From NCBI GenBank assembly GCA_032209605.1, contig JASFXZ010000013.1, positions 9,259,901-9,323,900 on the forward strand: a stretch of DNA of 64,000 bases. The letters run 5' to 3'. The position numbers and the translations under genes were made by a program. Below the pieces are notes generated by a model, which was not told the DNA's origin, searched no databases, and saw only the letters and a list, made by a program, of their open reading frames with translations. The stretch comes from Mactromeris polynyma. Lineage: Eukaryota; Mollusca; Bivalvia; Venerida; Mactridae. Positions 22,570-36,900 of the stretch are shown in pieces. How positions within the stretch are numbered: the stretch's first letter is position 1; each line of letters starts with the position of its first letter.

Positions 22570-24330
22570 TGCATGCTTGTCTTTTAAAAAAATCATATCA
22601 AGATTATGCTTTACACAAGAAATTAAATTGTAAAAACAAATGGACGAACAAGCAAAGCCGCAAACCATTTCATTCAAATAATTTCAATGTCATTTATAAT
22701 GTTATAAAGACATCATATTTTATAATGGAGTCAAATTGAGCTATTAAAAAAATGGTAAAGACGTATACAAATCTGTTGCTCAAATCAATTAGTACATACT
22801 ACACATAATCTCTTCTCCCTTAGTAGCTAGAAAACTTAACGTTTACCAAATAAAGCACAAAAAAATTACAATTAGTCTAACAGTAAAATTTAATCATAAA
22901 ACCATTTCTTCTAAATCTCTCTAAAAGCTTGATTGATAATACCCGAGCAGCAATCATCAACTGAATGGATTTAATCTGGCTGACATAGGCCCTATAGCTT
23001 TTAAACCATTAATTCAACCGTTCAATATTCTCCATCAAAGTGTCAAATTATTTTACTGGAAAGACGAAATTCAGTTCTGGAATGCCAAAGATAGAGGTAT
23101 TGATTTTTTCTCCCGGAATCTTATTAACTCATAGCACTGCCTACAGAGATAATGATTGCCTTATAATTTATTACAAAGTCGATTCCATTACAGGAAAATG
23201 TAGGCACCACTCTATTGATCCATTGCCCAAGTTGGAATAACTCTAGAACATATTGATCAGTTTTTCTGCCAGATAAGTTGAGGCACTTCAAGGGGATATC
23301 GCTGTACAGAAGTGAAAATATTCATGAAATTAACCTGTTCGTCTCCGATTGACCAATACAATGCAAGTCTACCAGTTAATATATTTATAATTAGTTTACA
23401 TCGTTGTATTATATCACATATTAACTTTAAAGGAAAGTTAATGCATCAGTTCATATATCAATATTATGCAAATTTTGACATTAATAATTCAAATATTTTG
23501 ATTTGCAATTACAATAATTTCAATAAAAGTAGAATCAATAATTCATGTAGTAAATTATTGATATAAACATGCGTGTCCAGGATATGCATATAGGACATGT
23601 ATACATTTTTCCAAAGATCTATTTCAAATGGTCCAATTTGCAGATTATTGGAATAAAATAGATTTGTAATATTGGTTTAAACAAAAGGAAAACAATTATC
23701 ACAAAATAAGCAACATATTCTATTTCTGGAATCTATTGGATTTACTTGTGATCTAAATTATAATATAGTAAATTATTTAAGACATTGATTTATGATATCA
23801 AATAACATACGAATTTACATTAAAATAAGGAGGCTAATTGTTGACTCAAAACCTATTTAACAATCAGTTTCTTTATTCAAAGTCGTATTTCAACAATTCT
23901 ACGATTATAATTTCACATCAATTCATAAACAACAATCTGCGTCGTAAATGTGGAATATTAAATAAAATTGTTACCATAGCAATAACGTTGTTACTAAAAA
24001 TAGCCCCCAGATGCTGACAGCTCGGCTACTTTGTGATGTACATTTCATCATAATATTAAAGCATTGTATTTATAAATTATGATAATATATACATATCTTA
24101 TACAGTTACTGCTATTTGAGTATGAAAATACATCTACTTACAACGCAAGAAAAGCCAAAATCTCCCAAACTACCATCGAATTGATGCTGAAATTCCGTGA
24201 TTCATTGTTCGAGATAAAGCAAACGAGAGAATCAATACCAATAGCTACTGATTTTTGACGTCTGAGATGATTTCGTCATAAATTATGCTAATTAGTTCAT
24301 ACATAAATATGAGCTATGTCGAAAACTTAC
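22570..24330. other. No recognised feature
   Basis: A+T-rich sequence with no repeat that recurs in the window and no convincing exon. Confidence 0.45.
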
Positions 24331-24512
24331 CGTTCTCTATTGTCTCCGGTGTAGATTCGTTCACAAGTGAAACATAGAAGTCAATAGCTTGTTTTCGGCC
24401 CTTAAAACTGTCATTTCGATGCGTCCAGGCTCTCTCGGCAATTAACCCGATCCATACATGCCAGGGGTGAATTAAAAATATAGAGAGGGGCGTAAGGATG
24501 CTGACAATTAAA
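24331..24512 (-). CDS. Candidate internal exon of a divergent membrane-protein gene
   Basis: An open - strand block of 182 nt (one base, 60 codons, one base) ends at a consensus GTAAGT donor and begins after a pyrimidine-rich TTTCTTCTTTAAG acceptor. It encodes a hydrophobic stretch (LIVSILTPLSIFLI then HPWHVWIGLI) that could span a membrane, followed by a basic, hydrophilic segment (AERAWTHRNDSFKGRKQAID) and FYVSLVNESTPETIEN. The residue make-up looks coding. There is no in-frame Met, so an upstream exon must exist, either in the 380 bp before VPS41 or antisense within VPS41 intron 1. I do not recognise the family. Confidence 0.5.
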
Positions 24513-24892
24513 CTTAAAGAAGAAACATTTTTTTGATAAAAATCTGTGAAAATAAGTTTAAGTTATGTAAATAAACGTCTATAAACCGAACACATTACCA
24601 TGACTATTCATACTTATTTTATGAGCATCATATATATTTTGAAAGATAGGTATTGTAATTATACGCTCCCCGACACAAAATTAGTATAATGTCAAAAGTA
24701 GTTCCTTTAAATATGTTGCTTGAGGGATTTTAGGATAATTTTAGATAAGTTTTTCGATGTTTTCATGAAATATTCTATATAATATAACTTGTTTAAGGAT
24801 GCGATACTGTTTAAATATAAACACTTGAAACTTATTAACCAAATATATTCAGATTCATGCGCGTGATCACATGATCACTGACCTCGATCAAA
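24513..24892. promoter_or_regulatory. Possible divergent promoter region
   Basis: 380 bp between the - strand exon candidate and the VPS41 start codon. It contains no recognised repeat, unlike most of the window. No TATA box or motif can be assigned with confidence. Confidence 0.3.
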
Positions 24893-24919
24893 ATGGCGAC
24901 TTCCTTAACTGATGAGAAA
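24893..24919 (+). CDS. VPS41: VPS41 exon 1 (start codon)
   Basis: Encodes the first nine codons (MATSLTDEK). The ATG sits in a good context (A at -3, G at +4) and the exon ends at a GTAAG donor in phase 0. Exon 2 also opens with an in-frame ATG, so initiation at 26284 after a non-coding first exon is the alternative. Confidence 0.7.
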
Positions 24920-27900
24920 GTAAGATGTTTTCTTTGCGTTTGGTTAATAATGTCGAGCGTTCTTTTGTGTGTTATAACGTGAAAAGTTATTTTTATGTTT
25001 TGAATGTAAATGTCATGTTGTCGCGTTTGTTGCATTCAACTGTTACAGTTTATTTACCGGGAACACCATTCGTCCTCGGTCTTGTTCGTAACTAAGGATA
25101 TGTTTCCTGGTTCGAAGTAAAAATGCTTTAACCGTCTTTATATCTTCATAAATTAATCACATTAGTAGGAGTTAGTTATGTTAATAAATTGACTTTGAAA
25201 ATACGTTTCCATGGTGAATGCAGCCGAGTTTCTAACTAAGTGGTCATACATTGTAATTTAAACAGAACAGGAACGTAAAGCCACTCAAGGACAGGAAACA
25301 GACTGAACAGTTTGACTCAAGTTGCATGTTACCCTTGTCAAAACTTTCAAACCTAAATATTACATTTGAAGAATTAATGTAGAAGTGTGAATGCTTCATA
25401 TAAAGTAATAGTTCTAATAATGTATTGTAAATAACTGTATGCAGCAGCGTTTTCAGTTACTGTAGTCAGAACTACAGTTTTCAAAGTAACCCACCAGCCC
25501 AAATCCCAGGCAGGCATTCTTCTATAGTTCCCAATAGTCAGACTATCTGACCCATTCCCAAAGTCAAATATATGAATTTCCCAATCAGAAAAAAATCGCA
25601 ATCAGAAGCACCCATGAAAATTGTCTACCTTGAAGCTCTTTGAATACCTCTGGCCATAATTTTCCCTTGTGTCATAAATGTTTGTGGAGTTTTTGTGCGT
25701 CTTTTTGACATTTGATATAAGAAATGTAGATTAGAATGCTTGTTTATATAAAATTTAGATATGAAAAGCCTGTTCTTTTTGCTATAAAAATTCCCCAAAT
25801 TGGAGTTAAAGCGATTAAATGTTCCCAAATTGGCAAATTTTACAATGCAAATTTTCTCAATTTATCTAGGGTCTTTTTTCCAAAAATGGACAAAAATGGC
25901 CTGCCCAGGGTAATAGCTTTGATTTTGGGGTAGTATAGTGGATTACAAATTGCTTGATTTTAGTGAATATACTTTTCTTGGAAATTGAGAAAAATAAATC
26001 CATAAATGATTATAACAAATTGTACATATACCTAATTGTGGATGTGACATATAATTTCTGCTGTTTATGAATCAGTGTTATATATGTTCAGGGTAGTAAG
26101 TAGTGATCTGAAAGAATTCTTTAAGGCTAAGCCTGGAATTATTGGCAGTCAGGAATTCTCATCCAAGACTTGGATGAGTGAGCGATATAACCATGATCAT
26201 AAATGGGACCTTTGTTGTACATCTTTGGAAATGTAAACGTTTACATATTGCCTCAAAGATTCAATGTTTAAATTTACTTATAGATGTCAGACGAAGTACA
26301 ACATGAAAGCAGTGCAGAAAGTGAGAATGAAAGTGAAACAGATTCAGATGATTCAGAGGAGGTAAGTGGAATATCACTTCATAATGAATTTTTTTTTGAA
26401 AATTTAAGTGAAAGTAATGGATTCTTGATTTATTCAATCACTCTTCAAGGCACATTCCTGGGAGATTTTTTAGGGAGTTTCAGAAGTGGGCTGCCCAACA
26501 CTTCTCAGGGCCCTAGATCTTTCTTTATCAGGGTCTAATATTGGCCCCATTCCTCCACCCTAATAGTATCTTGATTTCCCTCATTCCAATTCAAATTTCA
26601 AAGCTTAAAAATAAAAATTTAACTAGAAAAATATGATAGTGATATATCAGAGGAACAATATTGATTATGTTTTTAAATTCCTTTAATAGACCGTTAACTC
26701 GAAGATGAGAGGGTATAGTGGTTTGCACATGTCGGTCGCTCGGTATGTCGGTCCATCGGTCCGTCCGTAACCTTCTCGTTTCCGATCAATAACTCAAGAA
26801 CCCCTTCACCTATCATCATCAAACTTGGTCCACACATTCGTCTTGGGTAGCAGAGGAACCCTATTGATTTCGGGGTTAAAGGTCAAGGTCTCAAGGGGGC
26901 ATAATTAAATGTTCAACTTGTATATTTATATCGACAATGATACCATTTAAGTAAAATTTTATATTTTGAACTTCACTGTTTTATATATTGCCAACATTTG
27001 GAATACACTATCCACTAGAGCACTGTTTAACAAGTTGCCAACTACAAAGCCATATAATGCAATTTTGGGACTGTACCCATTCTTCTGTATTTTCCTACAA
27101 TATTAATATCAATATTTTTAAGTGTATATATATATATACATATTGAAAACAGAAAAAATCATTTATTGATATCGATGACAACCTCAATTGTATTGTTCAT
27201 TGAAAATAATGAATCAGTACTTTATTACAGGATGCAGAACCAAAGCTTTGTTATGACAGAGTTAAGAATGATCTGGCCAGTGTTTTAAATAAAGATTGTG
27301 CAAGTTGTATGGCTGTTCACTCAAAGGTAAATGTTCATTGTCAGTGTGTACAGTGTCTGTTTGTTAAAAGTAGATAATTATATTTTCTGTCAAAATCTGC
27401 TAAGTAATAATTTGGAGAAAATGCATGTTAATGCCTTCATGCAGACATGCTCTAAAACATTACATTATTAACTTTCTTAACAGTTTCCTGGAACTGCCCA
27501 AAGAGGTCTGTAACAATTTCTACTTTCACTTGTATACTGTAGCATATATATTACAGTATCAAAGTGAAAGTGAAAGTAGAAATTCTTATTATTGTGGTTT
27601 ATCATATATTCATATTTAAGAAATCTACATAATATTGAAATTTTAGTTTCTTGCGCTTGGTACACACTGGGGTGCTGTTCGAATCATGGATTATCTTGGG
27701 CACATGATAGAGGGAAAGGAGTATGATCATGTAAGTAATGTTGTTCTTAATGCAGTAAATAATCACGGGAGATCATGAGTTCTCCCCCTTTATCCCTTCA
27801 TGAATTATCTCCAGATCATGAGTTCTCTCCCTTTATCCCTTCATGAGTTCTCTCCCTTTGTCCCTCTATAGTATATGTATAGGATAGACAATGCAACAAG

Positions 27901-30900
27901 ATTGTCTGTCGGACTTAGACCACATGAACTTCATGGACCGTTGTACATACGATATAGACAGTTGATTGGACGGTTTGCTGTGAGCGTATAAATATGCATA
28001 TACTTTAGAAGGGATAAAGGGAGAGAACTCTATAAAAGGGATAAAGGGAGATAACTAGTGAAAATCTGGTGATGCATCAAAAGCATACCTGTTAAAGTGG
28101 CTTTTCATTTTAATTATGTAATTGATGTGTGAACAAATTGTTTTCATGTATTTGATAAGGAATGACAACCTTGCTGACGAAAATATTTTTTATTGCACTG
28201 AATTTGACATATTGTCATACAAAATATGATCTTTCAGTGGTATATTTCACAAATCAATTGATGGCAATGAGGATTTATTGCACTTTTTGTTGTAATGATC
28301 TCAATGAATAGAGTGCCTTGATATCTTGGAATTTCCAAAAAAAGCCACATTTTGACCCTCAGGATTCTAGCTGAAGCGTCAATTTTTCTCTAAAGTATAG
28401 GTAATTTGACTATAAAACTTTAAATTCCAGTCGATAATTATCAAATTGAACCCAGAGATTCTGCACCCAGCGGAAATCTGAGTCAAGTAATTGTTTATGC
28501 ATCTCTGCGTGACAAAGCTGCTTTAAAGGATGATCTTTTTGAAATCTGTCATATTTTTCAGCATACAACTACGGTAAATCATATCAGTGTTGATCAGACT
28601 GGAGATTTTATTGCAACTTGTTCTGATGACGGAAAGGTTTGTAAGATAACATAATCTGTATCATTTTACTAGCCTGAAATGCCTAAAAAATAAGTTTATT
28701 TCAGGTTCCACGCCCAACAAAAATAGGGTAGGTTGGTTGGAAATTATTTTTTTTGAGATTTTTTTTATTTTCAAACGAAGGATATTAAACATAGATTTAA
28801 ATAAAAAGGTGCTTAAAGACAAATCTCCTTTCCCTTTTAACATGGATAATGTTTAATCAAGGTGAAGATAACGCTCTATAGATGGAATGCTCGTAAAGTG
28901 ACTTATAACTGGGCAGAAATATGAACCTAAAGAAAAATTAACGCAAAGACATTTTACCAAAAAGAAAAAAATGTAAACACGCGAAAAAGTTCTAGGGTCG
29001 GGGCAAAAAAAAAATAGGGTAGGTCGGGAAACCTGAAACAAATATACTTTGTTTACGCCTTAACGTATATTCTGTACATGTCCAACAGTATTTCTTAACC
29101 TCTTTACAACTCGAACGCTATTTACTGCCTACAGGCTATATCCAAGGACAGTGCAAATTTGATACAGTTGAACCTTATTCTAATTCATAAGGTCCGAAAT
29201 TTTATTTTGATTAATACATGGTTTCAAACAGCCCATTTCTAGTCGACGTGCCTGAGAAGATACATTAGCACCTGATATTTATTTCGGATGATACCAAGTA
29301 TTTGGATAGAAGGTTGTTGAATAAGCGAGTTCTGAAAATATGATACTGTCCTGGATCGATTTTTTCAATGTCTCAGTGAATGAAGAATTTTCCATAAAAA
29401 GCACATTTTTGCCACTACCCAAGAATTTTTACTCACACGAAATTAAAATTACTGATCCCTGTCTTCGGGCTAGTGGGTTACGACTATTCTTGGCTAGTCA
29501 GTCTTATTACATACAATTATCACCTATATGATATTACTAGTGATGGCACGATTATCGAAAATAATCGAATAATCGTCGCTGGACATCGGACGTCGGCGCC
29601 AATTGATTATGAACTGCAATACTCGATTATAAACGGAAACTTTGACTGAAGTGTTATTTCAATAAGATGATATTATATATATTCAGATTTCAAAGTTAAT
29701 AACTTATATACAATTTATTCCGATGTATTCAGTCAAATACAAATTTAAAAATTAAACATACAAAAACAATATTTATTGAATGATAAAATGATCTTATGAT
29801 AGAAGAGTAATAAAGGTATGTAAATGAAATTAAATGGCAGCATTATAGTCACACTAAAAAGTAGGTTGATTATTTCCGATTCGATTAATCGATTATGAGT
29901 TTTCTAACCGATCCAATAATCGATTATGAAATTTGTCCGATGTCCGATTATCCATCACTAGTTATTACTACATAATACTGTGTTTCAGGTGTGTATCATT
30001 GGCTTATACTCGAGCGAGGCGCCGCAAATTATCGACTTCAGTCGTCCAGTGAAATCAGTCGCTTTAGAACCTGATTATTCAAAATCAAGGAGTAAACAGT
30101 TCGTTATCGGGACGAACGACGATAAACTTGTGCTGAACGAGAAAGGATATTTTAGTTCGAAGAAGACAACGATTCATGACGGAGGTGGTAGTATTCGGGA
30201 AATAAGATGGTGCGGACATTTATTGGCATGGGCGGACGATACTGTAAGTTTCAATAGGCTCCTGTTGGCTTGAACTCCCTGGACTGACGAAATTAGTTCG
30301 AGACCTAAACGACCACCTCAATAATAAGACCACCTCAAAATTAAGAACACAAGTTTCAAGTCCATTTTCACTGTTTTGCTCTTTATGCAACCTCATTACA
30401 TAGACCACCTCAACAACAAGACAAGTTTTCAAGGGTCCTAAGGGTGGTCATATTATTGAGGTTTTACTGTATATAGGATAATGACATCAAGATAATTCTA
30501 AAAATTCAAATGTATTGCTTTTTTATGCCCCACTTTGAAGGCATATATTGGTTTGCACATGTCGGTCCGTCCGTCCATAACCTTTTCGTTTCCGATCAAT
30601 AACTCAAGAACCCCTTGACCTATCATCCTCAAACTTGGTCCACACATTCACCTTGGGTAGCAGAGGACTCCTATTGATGGTCACATGGTCAAAGGTCAAG
30701 GTCACAGGGGGTATAATGTTTTACAAACATCTCTTTTGTTGTACTTTAAATGTCAATTTGTCATTGTTTATGTCTCAAAATTCAACAAGTCCCCCAGATT
30801 TTTAAACTTCTAATGCAAGGTAGTCCTGTAGCGATTCAGGAGGGTGCAGGACTGCTGGACTATTGTCAGCGTTGAACCCTAGTTTGTCATGGAAGGGTTT

Positions 30901-33900
30901 GATTATATATCAATGAGAGTTTGAGCTGAAAGGTTTTCCAGAATTTATATGTTACAATATGCTCTCATCAACTTGTTCAGTATATTCAATACTAATACAG
31001 AACTCATTTGGTTTTTCTCTATGTCCGGTATTCTTAGCTGTATGTGTAAATTTCAGGGTGTTCGAGTGTATGATTTTACTTCAAAATCCAGAATTACATC
31101 AATAAGTAAAGATCACAAGTAAGTAACTGTTTCCTGAAAGTGGTTATTTTAACCTTAGCTGTCATTTTGGGGTGTTGCAGTATGTCTGAAGCATACCACG
31201 ATATATTGCAATATACTAGCAAAGATATTGTAATACACTGACAATATATTGTTATATGTACCACGATATATTGCAATACATTATCAACATATTGCAATAT
31301 GTACCACAACATATTGTCATATGGACCACGATATACTGCAATACATTATCAACATATTGCAATATGTTCCGCAATATATTGCAATATTTACCACGATTTA
31401 TTGCAATACATTATCAACATATTGCAATATGTACCACAACATATTGTCATATGTTCCACGATATTCTGCAATACATTATCAACATATTGCAATATGTTCC
31501 GCAATATATTACTTCATTAACCTAAGCTATGACTGTTGATATTTTTTTATTTGAACGCTTTCATTCAAATACAAACTTTTCAAATGTGTTGCAAAAATAA
31601 ACTTGAATGTCCTAAAACAAAATAGTTATCAATTTTAATACAATTTTTACCAGTAATTATTTCCAAGAAGCCACATTTTGACCATCAGGATTTTGGCTGA
31701 AAGGTCAATTTTGGTTTTTATTCTAAATTATACATAATTGAAATCGGGGGAAAATTATCACAAAACCACAAACAATTGGAACCCCTGAAAAGATATAATA
31801 CTATGATATTTGGTATTTTTCAGCCATAGACCAGATCTTTATCACTGTAATTTACACTGGAAAGATGAGAGAACATTACTGGTTGGCTGGGCTGATACTG
31901 TTAAGGTATGTTCTAGTCTTGTATTGAATTTTACAAAGTCAGATCAATCTAGAGCTGTCATTGATGGATTCAATGCTGATGTATCATTGATATATTTGAA
32001 TCGATGGATTATTGATACATATTTCAACGAATCGATACTTATGATTAATATATACATGCCTGAAAAAGACGAAATTTCACCCGAAATAATAAAAATGGAA
32101 GCTGGTGCGCTGTCAAAATTCTATGTCTATAACTTCACCGTACCTGGCAGAGGTGTTTAAGGAAAAATAAATAACTGAATATCATTAATATTTTTCTTAT
32201 TTATTTTGAAAAAAAATACACATGCTTTATAATAGCCCTCTTGAATTTAACGCATTTACAAGTTGTTCATATTGTTTGAATTTCAGGTGGTTTTTGTGAA
32301 AGATAGAATCGGTCAGGACGTGAGAGATTTGCCACCAAGATACTGCGAGATTAGTAAGTAAACAATCATATGAGAACTGTGTTAATTGTCATAGTTGTGA
32401 TGGGTAAAAAATGTACAAAGCCATTTTTATTTTGCTACCTGAAACTTAAAACAGAACAATTTTTGGATCTGACTTCACTTAAGGGAGAAATATGGTATAA
32501 ATGGATATTATCGCAAGTCAAAAAGATCGCAGATCCATAGTGATGGGTCGACCAGCAGTGATTATTGAATAATCTTTTGCATAAGATTTGCCATAGGAAT
32601 CGGTAACTTCATTCTTTGCAAGTCGATGAATTTCTTGGGACTGAATAAAAAATTACGAGTAAAAACTTCAAACAAAATCGGGCTACCAGGATTCGAACCT
32701 GGGTCTACAGAATGCCGGTCCGTTGTGCTAACCACTTCACCACAGCGACCTAACATCATTTTCGTGTAAATTTCACTTATATATTTAGTTGATTAAGGTT
32801 AAGTACACTTTGGACAAAGTTTATTTTGTTTCATTGACAAGTTACTAGTCGGATTCATATGTTGTAGAAATTAATAGTTATACCATGCATTTTGCCTGCT
32901 GAAATATACACTTTTATAGCTTTTAAGGACACAACCTATTGTCCGATTATGACTATTAGTCGCATCAGTTGGGCTATCCGATTATGCCAAATAATCAATT
33001 GGCAAATCTTACCAATTTGCCCACCTTTAAAAATCAGTGATTTTAGTTATTTCGTGGATGGAAATATTTACATATCACTGTGACGAATATGTAAAACTAC
33101 AGTTCTGTGAACAAGGACTCTTATGCTGGCCGATATTTTAGATACTTTTCTTTATTTCATGAACTTTACAAACATTTTCTATTACACAGCAGCGCCTAAT
33201 AGTGTTTTTCAATTTGTTAGATACATGTACAAACAATTTTGGTCTTATAACCTGTTTAAGAATGCTTGTTTTTGTTTTACAGTTGCCCAGTTTACTACGC
33301 CTGAGTATTTTATCTGCGGAATTGCCTCCCTCGAAAATGACCTTGTGTTATTGACGTACGACAAAGCCTACGAAAAAGAGGTACTTTAGTGATGAATAGC
33401 ACTGAGAAAATCCTTCCTAAATTTTGATTATCAATTATTCATATACAATGGAATCATGTTCTGTTAAGTATTTTATATAATATACTAACTAGTTGTGATG
33501 GGCCGGCAATGGTCGACAGTTGAAGAATCGTCATCTGAGTTTTGTGATCGGCTTAAATTTCTGACACCAGTCCATTACTGTAAGCTATTGATAGCCAAAT
33601 TCACAAGATGGCAAAATGTTGTTTTTTTATTTCGAAACAATTTAGGCTTAGGGCCTGACAACCAGAGTCTTGGGCTGCCCTCTTAGGTTCTTCCTTTCCC
33701 CTTGACAACCGGATAGATCGCAAGTCTGCTTCCAGGGTCGTTACTGGCTGACCTCATCTTCTTTGGCCTTGTGAAGTCTAGTCCAGTGCTTGTCTTGTTA
33801 TGTTGGACTGTGGTCTTTGCAGAATGTGTCCAATCCATATCCACTTCCGTTCTCTGATGGTGGTGATGATAGGTGCTTGCTTGGTCTTTCTCCAAAGCTC

Positions 33901-36900
33901 CTGATTGCAAATTCTGTCTGGCCAGAATATTTTCAGTATCCTTCATAGGAAATATAGAATATAGGTACACTGGACTCTTGTGGCTCGAACTAATCAGGAC
34001 TGATAAAATTAGTTTGAGTGAATTGTAGTTCTAGTCAACCAATGTTGTGTTCAATACATGAGTTTTCAATATGTTCAGACTAAAAGTATTAGAAAATATA
34101 GATCATATAGAGAAGTTTATTCGATTTTTGCAATCAGTTTGAGTCATCCAGGTTGTCTGAAGCAACCGAGTTCCAGCCAATGAGAATCCACCATTTATAG
34201 AACGTAGATGGGCTTAAATCGGGGCAATTAAAGTAGTTCCTTGCGACAGGAAATGCATATATTCTTTATAAGTTTACTGTAATCATTTGCAATTGGCACT
34301 TGCACTGTATATTACTGTCATGATGTCGACTGACCTGGGAAGTATAACTATTTTCAGGGTGGCCGAATCACATATCATAAGCCAAATCTGCGTATCGTGG
34401 AGCCTCATATGGAGTATTGCGATGAAATATCCAATGATGTCTTATCGATGAATGGCTATCAAACACATAGATGTAACGACTACCATCTCGGTGAGGATAA
34501 ATTTTGCATAAAGATAATACAGTCAAACCTGTGTTAAAGACCACCTGCGAACAAAGACCACTATTGCAAAACCTGTCTGCAAAGACCACCAATTTTATCT
34601 CCCATCAGACCATTTTCAATGATATTTAATCTGTTAATAGAGACCACCTGTAAACAGGTTTGACTGTATACTTGTACTGTAATGAAAGTGCTAAATAAAA
34701 CTGAGCACTGAAATGGAAAATATGCATGTTTAAATGGTGGATAGTGGAAGAATTATCCGTGCATAAATCCTTTTGACTTCAAAAACTTAGTCAACGTTTG
34801 TACACAAAAACTCCCTGTAGATTAAAACACCAAACATCGATATTGTAGGTGATATAAACGCAATACAAATATTTCATGCCCATGTAAACAAAGAAAGGAT
34901 AATGTTTTTATTCCATATTTAACCGTCCGTACATTTTTGGAGATAAGGTCTTCAGAGTTTTTGTTCTCAAATTGTATTTAATCAAACAATGTGTACTACA
35001 ATTACAGGTTTTGCTGATCTTGTTGAGATGCCAAACTTTTATCCTTACTAACCACATGACTGCTTTGTTACTTTGCATTTCTTGAAGTGTTTGCATTTTA
35101 CTTAATTTTCAATGAAATATGTCCATTTTTATGTTAGTTTGCTTGATATTCAGTTAAACTATTAACTAAAAAATTAGTTTCTGTGTTTCCCTGAATTCTA
35201 GATTGTTGAAAATACCAAAAATATTAATAGGTGACGATAAACTGTAATATATGTATTTCATTTGGATTGAGTTTATTTTATTATTAGAAGAGTTATCATT
35301 TTACCTTCAGGAATCATGTGTTTGACAGGTAACATTAGTCTATATACACTAATTAAGCATACTATAATGCATATATCTAGTTGTGACATCATTAAAATGA
35401 TGTCATTGAAACATCATTTCAGTCCTGCATGACTTACCAACAAAGAACACCATTTATTGAATCAATCCTACATTTATCAAACCAGTCTAATATTTATTGA
35501 ATCAATCCTGCATTCATCAAACCAGTCTATTATTTATTGAATCAATCCTACATTTATCAAACCAGTCTAATATGTATGAAATTCGATCCTACATTCATCA
35601 AACCAGTCTAATATTTATTGAATCAATCCTACATTTATCAAACCAGTCTAATATTTATTGAACTAATCCTACATTTATCAAACCAGTCTATAATTTATTG
35701 AACCAATCCTACATTTATCAAACCAGTCTAATATTTATTGAACTAATCCTACATTTATCAAACCAGTCTATAATTTATTGAACCAATCCTACATTTATCA
35801 AACCAGTCTATTATTTATTGAACCAATCCTACATTTATAAAACCAGTCTATTATTTATAGATCCATTTTTGCATAAATCAAACCCGTGCATTTTTGGACA
35901 ACTTGCATTAAATTTGATCAAACCAGTCCAATACTTATTGAACCAATCATACAGTTATCAAACCAAACTATCATTTTATTGAAACAATACTGTATTTATC
36001 AACACATGTATACTATATGTATTAATATGTTGTAGTATCCTTTTTACTAATGTACATTTTTAATTTCTACCCGCATTAAAACTTTGTTATAAATAAACAC
36101 ACCTATCCAAGAATTATATACCTTTAGTACATAGCCAAAACCTTAATAGGTGATAGTCTACTCACAGGAGATTGTCACGAGTTCTTTCCCTTGATCCCAT
36201 CTAGAATTCTTTCCCTTTGCCTCTACTATAGAGTATATATAGAATAGAGTGCCCCAAAGGGAGAGAACTCTAGATGGTATAAAGGGAAGGAACTCATGAC
36301 AATCTCCTGTGGTTCTACCCATATTCATGTATGTATATACAGAAACACATTCATTTAATTCATATTTCTAAAAGTTACTCTGTGGTCGTCTGACCACACA
36401 CAATTCCACTACTGCCCCTTTTTACTTTCTCAGCCACTGTGGAACATCTGCTAGGGGCCTCACTCTACCTTTGGGGAAGGGGTTGCAGCTATTGCTAGGG
36501 GAAATTTCAAATAAACTGTGGGAATTTTTTGAAATCTCTCAGTCACCAGTGTAGACATGCAATTATCTTCATACAGTTGCACACATCGGTAAACAAAACA
36601 CAAAAAATTATCAGATATTACATCTGTATTAAATCGTATTTTTTCCACGTGTATTTTTTGGCTCTGAGGGGAATATTGAATTTAAATGGGGGAGGGGGGG
36701 GAGAAGATGCTATTTTTGTGGGGAATTTGGTCCCATATTTTCTGACCCAGTAACAAATGATGGACCCTGTCAGCCAGCAATAAAGTAAATTGAAGCGAAA
36801 AGTCAATCTAGCAGTACTATATTGAGGGTTCAGCGCAAGACTATACTAACTCCTGTGTATTTATATAGGAGTTAGTATAGTCTTGCACTGAACCCTCGAA

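Noticed and set aside
25374..25601. Open - strand frame of 75 codons in VPS41 intron 1
   Set aside because: No known domain and no consistent splice sites; looks like an anonymous repeat.
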